A stretch of 14,401 nucleotides of DNA from Gemmatimonadota bacterium. Its GTDB lineage: Bacteria > Gemmatimonadota > Gemmatimonadetes > Gemmatimonadales > GWC2-71-9. The stretch is taken from the NCBI GenBank assembly GCA_025360265.1, contig JANYCP010000151.1, positions 1-14,401 on the forward strand, read 5' to 3'. Below are positions 6,592-13,116 of this stretch, one piece after another. Position 1 is the stretch's first letter; each line of letters opens with the position of its first letter. The position numbers and the translations under genes were made by a program. The notes beneath the pieces were generated by a model. It had not been told where the DNA came from. It saw nothing but the letters and a program-made list of their open reading frames with translations, and did not search any database.

Positions 6592-7895
6592 TACGGTCCA
6601 CCGACCTTCGCGGGAGTGCCCGCGGCCTTCTTGAGCGAGTCGGCTTTGATCGAGTCCGTCTTGAATTTTGCGATCGAGTCAGCGCGGACCCTCGCCAGGT
6701 CCTTGAGCAGCGTCATACCTGACGGTCGACCGGGCACCCCACCCGGACCGCGCACACCCGCCACGGTGACCCAGTAGCTCTGGTCAAGCCGGACAGTGCC
6801 ACGGGTCTTGATCACCAGCACCGTCCCGAGTTGCGGCCGCTTTTGTGTCGGCAAGTCGGGCGGCGGTGTTGGCCGAACGTTGGTCGGCGGTGGCGGTGGA
6901 GCAGGGCGCGCCTTCGCGACCGAATCCCGTTTCAGTGAATCGATGCGGAAGGTGCTGTCTTCCTTGGGAGTCCTTGGTTTCGGAGCCGGCTTGTGGATCG
7001 AGTCACTGTATGCTTTCGGTAGTACCTCGATCAATCCGATCGAAACGGTGTCGGGAGGAATGAGCAGGCCGACGCGTACCAAGGTGGTGTCGAGCCGCAG
7101 TGCCGGGTCGATCGGTCGGTTGAAGGTGACGGCGATTGTCTCTGAATCGACCCGTGCGACTCCAGTGATCCTCGGCGCTGCCGTGTCACGCGGGAACGTC
7201 CAGATTTCGCCGACAGCGTCTTGCTGCGCAGTGACGCGGACAGTGTCCCATGGTTCGCGCGGATTGCGATGATGCTTCGGGTCTGGGCGACTCGATGCCA
7301 CGACCAGATAGGGGCCGTCAGGAAGTCCTTCAATCCTGAAGCGGCCGGTCGAATCGGCGGTCACGCGATAGCTGACCGAGTCCGGGAGGTGAAACGCCTC
7401 GATCAATGCGTTGGGAATCGCACGCTGGCTCACCCAGTCGATCGCGCGTCCGGTGAGTACCCGCTTCGGTTTCGGACCGCACGTGGTAAATGCGATCACT
7501 GCGCCGGATTTCGAAATGTTCTGATGCAGGTCGAGCAATCCAGGTAGGAACTCGATGCGGTACGTCTTGTTCGGTCGCCAGCCGGCGCGCGGTTTCACCG
7601 TAATCCGGTCACGATGCCATTCGACGATTGGCACGGCGGTGTCGGGAGAAAGCATGACCAACTTCTCGAGCGTCCCGTCACCAGTGCCGAAATTCGCCTG
7701 GCCAGCGTCGCTGGTCACTTCATCAAAACGAAACTCCGCCGGTGCTTTCAGGTCGCACGGTGCAATGCCACTGTCGGGAAAAATGCCCACCAGAATGGGC
7801 GGCTCGCGTCGTGACGGGCCACCGGGCGGCGCCGCCATGCGGGCGCACGCGGCGACCAGTGCCACCGCAGCCAGCGCGAACGTTAGTCTGCGCAT
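6591..7895 (-). CDS. Ig-like (SbsA-type) lipoprotein rich in D-S/T-x motifs
   Basis: 434 residues. Residues 3-17 form a lipoprotein signal with lipobox LVAAC, so Cys17 is the likely lipidation site. Residues about 33-137 resemble the bacterial Ig-like SbsA domain (opening with an IFPDSG-type strand, closing in VIAFTTCG). Residues 146-222 look like a carboxypeptidase-regulatory/CNA-B-type fold (LTGRAIDWVSQRAIPNALIE and GRFRIEGLPDGPYLV). A second Ig-like half begins near 241 (ITGVARVDSETIAVTFNRPI) and is interrupted by a disordered Pro/Lys/Ser linker (about 300-352, including PAPPPPP). The tail (402-427) repeats ADSI/TDSI/ADSL. Fourteen Asp-Ser/Thr-x tripeptides fit the Bacteroidota O-glycosylation sequon. 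The start ATG lies 13 bases inside the end of valS. An envelope location is well supported; the role is unknown. Confidence 0.82.
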   Translation of the reverse strand: MRRLTFALAAVALVAACARMAAPPGGPSRREPPILVGIFPDSGIAPCDLKAPAEFRFDEVTSDAGQANFGTGDGTLEKLVMLSPDTAVPIVEWHRDRITVKPRAGWRPNKTYRIEFLPGLLDLHQNISKSGAVIAFTTCGPKPKRVLTGRAIDWVSQRAIPNALIEAFHLPDSVSYRVTADSTGRFRIEGLPDGPYLVVASSRPDPKHHRNPREPWDTVRVTAQQDAVGEIWTFPRDTAAPRITGVARVDSETIAVTFNRPIDPALRLDTTLVRVGLLIPPDTVSIGLIEVLPKAYSDSIHKPAPKPRTPKEDSTFRIDSLKRDSVAKARPAPPPPPTNVRPTPPPDLPTQKRPQLGTVLVIKTRGTVRLDQSYWVTVAGVRGPGGVPGRPSGMTLLKDLARVRADSIAKFKTDSIKADSLKKAAGTPAKVGGP

Positions 7896-10588
7896 CCGAG
7901 CGATCGACGCTGCTCCCGCAGTGATTCGGCCTGAGTGCGCCAGGACACCAGTTTCTCGCGCTCCTTTTCAATCACCGCTGGCGGCGCCCGAGAAACGAAT
8001 TGTTCGTTGGCAAGCTTGTTCTCCTGCGCGACGACGAGGCCATCGAGCTTGGTCGCTTCGGCACCGAGGCGGGCGCATTCCTTGTCCATGTCGACCAGTT
8101 CACCAAGCGGCACGGTGATCTTGGTGCCATCATCGAGCACTTTGGTCGCGCCGGGGCCGCTACTCACGCCAAGGCTTAGCGATTCGATCTTGGCCAGACG
8201 CCGAATCGTCTCACCTTCAGCATCGATGGCTCGCTGCGCCAGCTTGCTCGCGTCGCCCACGGTCACGTTGACACTCAGGCCTGGCGCCACGCCATACTCG
8301 GCGCGGAGGACACGCACCGCCGTGATGATCGCCTGCACCGACTCGAAGTCGGTGATCGCCCCGGCGTTGGTGGGCGCTTCGGTGGACACTGGCCACGCGG
8401 CAAGGCTGATCGATGCGTCCGGTGCATGATTGGGCAGGCGCTGCCAGAGCGTTTCGGTGACAAATGGCATCACGGGATGCAGTAATCGCAGCGCGATGTC
8501 GAATACGTGAGCCGCCACCGCGCGTGCGGTGTCACCGCCGGGCTGAGTACCGTACAGACGCGGCTTGACCTGTTCGAGATACCAATCGGCCAGATCGCTC
8601 CACAGGAAGTGGTACACCGCGCCAGCCGCCTCGTTCAGACGGAATCGCTCATTGTGCTGGGTTGCTGTCACGATCGTTTCGTGCGCGCGCGACAGAATCC
8701 ACCGATCGGCGAGCGTGAGCGTCGATGGGTCAATGCTGGCGAGCGGCGCGGCGCCGGACTCGAGATGACCGAGCAGAAAGCGTCCGATGTTCCAGAGCTT
8801 GTTGGCAAAGTGTCGGCCCGATGCGAATGACGTGTCGAGGTCCGCAGGATCGAGGATCAAGTCAGTCCCAACCGACATGCCACTCACCACGGTGTAGCGG
8901 AGCGCGTCGGCGCCATACCGATTGATCACCTCGACCGGGTCGATGCCGTTGCCGAGCGACTTCGACATCTTGCGATGCTGCGTATCGCGCACCGTTCCGT
9001 GCAGGTAGATCGTGCTGAACGGAATCTCACCCATGAATTCGATCCCTGCCATGATCATCCGAGCCACCCAGAAAAATAGAATCTCCGGGGCGGTGACCAT
9101 CGTGGTGCCGGGGTAGAACGCGGCGAGATCGGGTGTCTTGTCGGGCCAGCCGAGCGAGGAGAACGTCACCAGCCACGACGAGAACCAGGTGTCGAGCACG
9201 TCGTCATCCTGCCGCAGTGCGCCACCACACTTGTCGCATTGCGTCGGCGTATCGCGTGACACCATGATATTGCCGCAGCCACCGGTCTGTCGTTTCTCGC
9301 CTCTCGTCTCTCCCGCTTGATCTTGATTACAATACCAAACGGGAATCCTGTGCCCCCACCACAGCTGGCGTGAGATACACCAGTCACGGATGTTCTCCAT
9401 CCACGTGGCGTAGTTGTCACCCTGATGCTCTGGAATGAACGTGAGGCGGCCGTCGCGGTATGCCTGGAGGGCAGGGGCCGCGAGCGGGGCCATCTTGACG
9501 AACCACTGATCCGAGAGTTTTGGTTCCACGACGGTGTCGCAGCGGTAGCACCGACCCACCGCGTTGCGATGCTTTTCGATCTTGTCGAGCAATCCAAGCT
9601 GGTCGAACTCCGCGACCACGCGCTTGCGGGCCACGAAGCGATCAAGTCCGCGGAAGCGTTCCGGCGCGGCGTCGCTGATCTTGGCGTCGTCGGTCATGAT
9701 ATCGATCGCCGCAAGATTGTGGCGGCGGCCAATTTCGAAATCCGTTGCGTCGTGCGCTGGCGTCACCTTGACCGCACCGGTGCCAAACGTGGCGTCCACC
9801 ACATCGTCTGCCACGATCGGAATCAGGCGATCGAGAATTGGCACGCGGACGTTGCGGCCAATCAGCGCGCGATATCGTTCATCCGTCGGATGTACTGCGA
9901 TCGCCACGTCACCGAGAATCGTCTCCGGCCGGGTCGTGGCGATCGTGATGAATCCCGAGCCATCTTCGATCGGATACTTGAAGTGCCAGAGCGAGCCGTC
10001 GCGCTCTTCCTTTTCAACTTCCTCGTTGGAGAGGGCGGTCAGGCAGCGCGGACACCAATTAATGATGTACTTCCCGCGATAGATCAGCCCCTTCTCGTGC
10101 AGACGGACGAAGACCTCGCGCACGGCGCGGGAAAGCGCTGGATCGAGGGTGAAGTAGGTACGTGACCAGTCGCAGCTCGCACCCAGGGCCTTCAGCTGAT
10201 CGAGAATCGTCGAGCCGGTCTCGCGCACGAACTGCCACACCTGCTCGACGAACGCATCGCGACCGAGATCGAATCGGGTCTGGCCATTCTTGGCCAGCAG
10301 CTTCTCGACGACGTTCTGCGTCGCGATCCCGGCGTGATCGGTCCCCGGCAGCCACAACGCCTTTGCGCCACGCATCCGCTCGAAACGGGTCAGCACATCC
10401 TGAATGGTGTAGGTCAGGCCGTGACCGGCATGCAGCACCGCCGTGACGTTCGGCGGTGGCATCTGAATCACGTACCGTTCGCCCGGTGCATCGGCAGAAA
10501 CGCGATAGAGCTCGCGCTCGGTCCACCATTGGTACAATGGCGCTTCGATTGTCTGCGGGTCGAACTGCGGAGCGAGCGGTTCGGTCAC
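7883..10588 (-). CDS. valS: Valyl-tRNA synthetase
   Basis: 901 residues, a full-length class Ia synthetase that charges tRNA-Val in the cytosol. The HIGH signature is HAGH (53-56) within PPPNVTAVLHAGHG, and KMSKS is exact at 540-544. The CP1 editing domain spans about 210-350 with TTRPETILGD (218-227). Cysteine pairs 179/182, 347/350, 420/438 and 451/454 mark zinc knuckles. The anticodon-binding domain follows at about 625-760, and the C-terminal coiled coil typical of ValRS at about 833-895. Odd feature: Cys420 and Cys438 are separated by a loop holding ETRGEKR (427-433), encoded by a degenerate heptamer array, where most ValRS proteins have a few residues. The start is GTG 10586-10588, overlapping the BON-gene stop as GTGA. 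No T-box leader is visible. Confidence 0.97.
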   Translation of the reverse strand: MTEPLAPQFDPQTIEAPLYQWWTERELYRVSADAPGERYVIQMPPPNVTAVLHAGHGLTYTIQDVLTRFERMRGAKALWLPGTDHAGIATQNVVEKLLAKNGQTRFDLGRDAFVEQVWQFVRETGSTILDQLKALGASCDWSRTYFTLDPALSRAVREVFVRLHEKGLIYRGKYIINWCPRCLTALSNEEVEKEERDGSLWHFKYPIEDGSGFITIATTRPETILGDVAIAVHPTDERYRALIGRNVRVPILDRLIPIVADDVVDATFGTGAVKVTPAHDATDFEIGRRHNLAAIDIMTDDAKISDAAPERFRGLDRFVARKRVVAEFDQLGLLDKIEKHRNAVGRCYRCDTVVEPKLSDQWFVKMAPLAAPALQAYRDGRLTFIPEHQGDNYATWMENIRDWCISRQLWWGHRIPVWYCNQDQAGETRGEKRQTGGCGNIMVSRDTPTQCDKCGGALRQDDDVLDTWFSSWLVTFSSLGWPDKTPDLAAFYPGTTMVTAPEILFFWVARMIMAGIEFMGEIPFSTIYLHGTVRDTQHRKMSKSLGNGIDPVEVINRYGADALRYTVVSGMSVGTDLILDPADLDTSFASGRHFANKLWNIGRFLLGHLESGAAPLASIDPSTLTLADRWILSRAHETIVTATQHNERFRLNEAAGAVYHFLWSDLADWYLEQVKPRLYGTQPGGDTARAVAAHVFDIALRLLHPVMPFVTETLWQRLPNHAPDASISLAAWPVSTEAPTNAGAITDFESVQAIITAVRVLRAEYGVAPGLSVNVTVGDASKLAQRAIDAEGETIRRLAKIESLSLGVSSGPGATKVLDDGTKITVPLGELVDMDKECARLGAEATKLDGLVVAQENKLANEQFVSRAPPAVIEKEREKLVSWRTQAESLREQRRSLGCAD
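9290..9310 (-). repeat. Degenerate heptamer array inside valS
   Basis: On the coding strand the bases read GAGACGA, GAGGCGA, GAAACGA in tandem, three 7-base units of consensus GARRCGA, flanked by weaker matches (AGCGGGA before, CAGACCG after). The 21 bases keep the frame and encode ETRGEKR, residues 427-433 of ValRS, in the loop between two zinc-ligand cysteines. It looks like a short tandem repeat captured in a tolerant surface loop; convergent codon use cannot be excluded from one sequence. Confidence 0.5.
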
Positions 10589-11010
10589 GCGGACTGCTCG
10601 CCGGCGATCTCGTCGGCCATGTCGAAATCTTCGTCTTCACCGCGCACCAGGAGACAGTTGATGATCGCGTCGGCGCTCACCGAGTCGCCCAGCAGGTGCG
10701 CCGCACGCGCACGCGAGCGCCGATCGGGCACCCAGCCGTGCACTTCAATGCGGCCGACGCCCGCTGCCAGCACCTGCAGGTGGCAATCGTGCAGCAGGAC
10801 ATCGTCGTCGAGCACTGCCTGCGCAGCGCGGACGAGACCCGACATCTCGCGTGGTGAACCGGTCGATTCGCCCCGAAATTCTGGCGTGGGGCCACTCAGT
10901 CTGCTGAGGAGGTAGCCCAGGACAGCCCCCAGGCCGAGGCAGAGGACCATGGTCCCGGTGGTGGAGGTCGTCGAGCGGGCCGCGGCGCGGCGTACAGCGA
11001 TTCGTGCCAT
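10585..11010 (-). CDS. Membrane-anchored BON-like domain protein
   Basis: 141 residues. An Arg-rich N-terminus (MARIAVRRAAARS) is followed by one hydrophobic helix at about 20-37 and a linker (38-57). Residues about 58-123 have the pattern of a BON domain: a helix with V-x-A-L-x-D-D-x-x-L, a strand ending in VGRIEVHGWVPD, a second helix RSRARAAHLLGDSVSADA, and a last strand IINCLLV. The end is acidic (GEDEDFDMADEIAGEQ). BON domains are small alpha/beta modules found in OsmY, secretins and channels, thought to contact phospholipid or envelope surfaces. Positive charges before the helix suggest the C-terminal domain may lie outside the cytoplasm, by the positive-inside rule. It is the first gene of the operon, its ATG has no clear Shine-Dalgarno, and its stop overlaps the valS start. 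The family call is by pattern only; function is unknown. Confidence 0.7.
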   Translation of the reverse strand: MARIAVRRAAARSTTSTTGTMVLCLGLGAVLGYLLSRLSGPTPEFRGESTGSPREMSGLVRAAQAVLDDDVLLHDCHLQVLAAGVGRIEVHGWVPDRRSRARAAHLLGDSVSADAIINCLLVRGEDEDFDMADEIAGEQSA

Positions 11011-11067
11011 GGTGGTTAAACTACAAGACCAGCCGTAGCAGACCTATACATGAGCAACAGGAATCGC
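11011..11067. promoter_or_regulatory. Divergent promoter region between the BON-valS operon and thrS
   Basis: This 57-base spacer is the only non-coding DNA between the two divergent units, so promoters for both should lie here or in the first BON codons. TATACA at 11045-11050 (+) is a fair -10 element; read on the other strand the same bases give TATAGG (11043-11048), which could serve the minus-strand operon. No convincing -35 box is seen for either. A + strand transcript from this -10 would start near 11057, excluding the upstream ATG at 11050 as the thrS start. No T-box, leader peptide or attenuator-sized leader fits. Confidence 0.3.
11059..11062 (+). promoter_or_regulatory. Shine-Dalgarno deciding the thrS start
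   Basis: AGGA lies 5 bases before ATG 11068. The in-frame ATG at 11050, 18 bases upstream, has no purine-rich site in front of it. Confidence 0.45.
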
Positions 11068-12996
11068 ATGACGACCGCCAATCAGATTCGCGTGACCCTC
11101 CCCGACGCGTCGGTACGTGAGCTCGCCGAGGGGACGACCGGGGCCGATTTGGCCGCGCAGATCGGGCCGGGACTTGCACGCGCTGCGGTCGCCATCAAGG
11201 TCAACGGGCAAATCCAGGATCTCGGCCGCGCGCTTCCCGATGGCGCGTCCATCGCGATCCTCACCGATCGTGACCCTGACGCGCTCGGCGTGCTGCGGCA
11301 TTCGGCGGCGCACATTCTCGCCACGGCGGTGCGGCAGCTATATCCCGATGCCGGGATCGGTTTCGGTCCGGCGATCGATGAAGGGTTCTACTACGACTTC
11401 GCGGTGCCGCAGCCGTTCACGCCGGAAGATCTCGAGGAAATTGAAGAGAAGATGAACGCTGTTGTGGCCAGCGATTTCCCGTTCCTGCGCGAGGTCGTCG
11501 ATCGGAAGGAAGCGAACCGGCGCTTCGCCGATGATCCGCTCAAGCTGGAGCGCATCAGCGAGCTGGGGGCCGATGAAACGATCACGGTGTACACGGATGG
11601 GCCATTCGTCGATCTCTGTCGCGGGCCGCACATTCCAAGCACCGGCCGCCTCAAGTTCTTCAAGCTTCTCTCCGGGGCTGGCGCGTACTGGCGTGGCGAT
11701 TCATCGCGCCAGATGCTGCAGCGGATCTACGGTACGGCGTTTTTCAAGAAAGACGATCTCGCGCAGCACCTGACTCGCATGGAAGAGGCGAAGAAGCGCG
11801 ACCATCGCGTGGTAGGGAAGCAGCTTGACCTGTTCCTGTTCCATCCGTTCGCGCCAGGATCGGTGTTCTGGACCGAACGTGGCACCGCGATGATCAACGA
11901 GTTGAACGGGTATCTCCGCGAACTGCAGCGTGACGGCTATCAGGAGCTCAAGACGCCGCTGTTGTACAACAAGGCCCTCTGGGAGATCTCCGGCCACTGG
12001 GGCAAGTACAAGGAGAACATGTTCCTCGTGCTCGATAACGAGACCGGCGAACACGACTTCTCGCTCAAGCCGATGAATTGCCCATCACATTACCTGATGT
12101 ATCAGGCGAAGAAGCATTCCTACAAGGAGTTACCGCTTCGGTACGTCACATACGATGTATTGCACCGCAATGAAGTGTCCGGTGCACTGTCGGGACTCAC
12201 GCGCGTGCGCCAATTCCAGCAGGATGACTGCCACATTTTTTTGATGGAACGGCAGATCCAGGCCGAAGTGCATCGCCTCACGCAATTCATCCTGGCCTTC
12301 TACAAGACCTTCGGCCTCAAGGCGACGCTCAAGTTTGCGACACGCCCCGAGCAGCGTGTTGGTACCGACCAGATGTGGGACGAGGCGGAGCGTTCATTGC
12401 GGCATGCGCTCGAGGCGACCGGTCTCCCGTACGAACTCAAGCCGGGCGATGGCGCCTTCTACGGCCCCAAGATCGACTTCGACGTCGAGGATGCGATCGG
12501 CCGCAAATGGCAGCTCGGCACGATTCAGCTCGACTACTCAAACCCCGAGCGCTTCGACCTCAAGTACGTGGGGGAGGACAACGCCGATCATCGCCCGGTC
12601 ATTATCCATCGCGCGGTGTGTGGTTCGTTCGAGCGGTTCATGGGAATCCTCATCGAGCATTTCGCCGGTGTCTTCCCGCTCTGGCTCTCGCCGGAACAGG
12701 TGCGTGTGCTGCCGATCAGCGATGCGCAGGCCGATGCGGCGCGGGTGATCACGCTGCGTTTGCGTGATGCCGGATTGCGGGCGCATCTCGACGAGCGCAA
12801 CGACACGCTCAACTATCGCATTCGCGATGCCGAGCTGGCCAAGGTTCCGTACATGGCGATCGTGGGGCAGCGCGAGGCGGAGGGCGGCACGGTGGCGGTG
12901 CGGGTGCGCGGGGAAGGGAACAAGCAGGATATCGTGAACGTCGAGGAGTTCAGTGCCAGGCTGACAAACGAGGTGAAGAGTCGGGCGTTGAGCTGA
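11068..12996 (+). CDS. thrS: Threonyl-tRNA synthetase
   Basis: 642 residues from ATG 11068 (648 from ATG 11050); normal full length. Domains in order: TGS (about 4-66); the editing/SAD domain with HSAAH (His78, His82) and DLCRGPH (Cys184, His188); the class II catalytic core with zinc ligands Cys338 (MNCPSH), His389 (DDCHIF) and His514 (IIHRA); motif 2 region HRNEVSGALSGLTRVRQF (366-383); and the anticodon-binding domain from about 541. All zinc ligands match those of E. coli ThrRS in spacing, so both charging and Ser-tRNA-Thr editing should work. I prefer the inner start because AGGA precedes it and the TGS strand follows within a few residues. The infC-rpmI-rplT genes that often follow thrS are absent; instead the gene ends 7 bases before a large heptamer hairpin and converges on dnaE2. 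Confidence 0.97.
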   Translation: MTTANQIRVTLPDASVRELAEGTTGADLAAQIGPGLARAAVAIKVNGQIQDLGRALPDGASIAILTDRDPDALGVLRHSAAHILATAVRQLYPDAGIGFGPAIDEGFYYDFAVPQPFTPEDLEEIEEKMNAVVASDFPFLREVVDRKEANRRFADDPLKLERISELGADETITVYTDGPFVDLCRGPHIPSTGRLKFFKLLSGAGAYWRGDSSRQMLQRIYGTAFFKKDDLAQHLTRMEEAKKRDHRVVGKQLDLFLFHPFAPGSVFWTERGTAMINELNGYLRELQRDGYQELKTPLLYNKALWEISGHWGKYKENMFLVLDNETGEHDFSLKPMNCPSHYLMYQAKKHSYKELPLRYVTYDVLHRNEVSGALSGLTRVRQFQQDDCHIFLMERQIQAEVHRLTQFILAFYKTFGLKATLKFATRPEQRVGTDQMWDEAERSLRHALEATGLPYELKPGDGAFYGPKIDFDVEDAIGRKWQLGTIQLDYSNPERFDLKYVGEDNADHRPVIIHRAVCGSFERFMGILIEHFAGVFPLWLSPEQVRVLPISDAQADAARVITLRLRDAGLRAHLDERNDTLNYRIRDAELAKVPYMAIVGQREAEGGTVAVRVRGEGNKQDIVNVEEFSARLTNEVKSRALS

Positions 12997-13003
12997 GATG
13001 TGC

Positions 13004-13116
13004 GATAGGAGATAGGAGATAGGAGATAGGAGATAGGAACCAGCGTGTTTGTTCCTATCTCCTATCTCCTATCTCCTATCTCCTATCTCCTATCTCCTAT
13101 CTCCTCATCTTCTATC
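13004..13116. repeat. Inverted heptamer arrays forming a perfect 37-bp hairpin
   Basis: Five exact tandem copies of GATAGGA (13004-13038) are followed by AC, a 10-base loop (13041-13050, CAGCGTGTTT), GT, and seven exact copies of TCCTATC (13053-13101), then degraded units TCCTCAT and TTCTATC to 13116. Bases 13004-13040 pair without mismatch with 13051-13087. The array fills nearly the whole gap between thrS (stop 12996) and dnaE2 (stop 13112-13114), and its last degraded unit overlaps the dnaE2 stop. No T-tract follows the stem on either strand, so it is not a classical intrinsic terminator, though it could block convergent transcripts or yield a double-stranded RNA stem for RNase III. It has no unique spacers, so it is not a CRISPR. 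Confidence 0.95.

Noticed and set aside
11011..11067. T-box or other leader regulation of thrS or valS
   Set aside because: The divergent spacer is only 57 bases, far too short for a T-box, and no specifier-like or antiterminator structure is visible.
13004..13087. Intrinsic (Rho-independent) terminator for thrS
   Set aside because: The stem is long but only moderately GC-rich (3 of 7 per unit), and no U-tract follows on either strand, so it lacks the canonical form. A block to transcription by another route remains possible.
13004..13116. CRISPR array
   Set aside because: Units are 7 bases and directly adjacent with no unique spacers, in two opposed orientations, and no cas genes are nearby.
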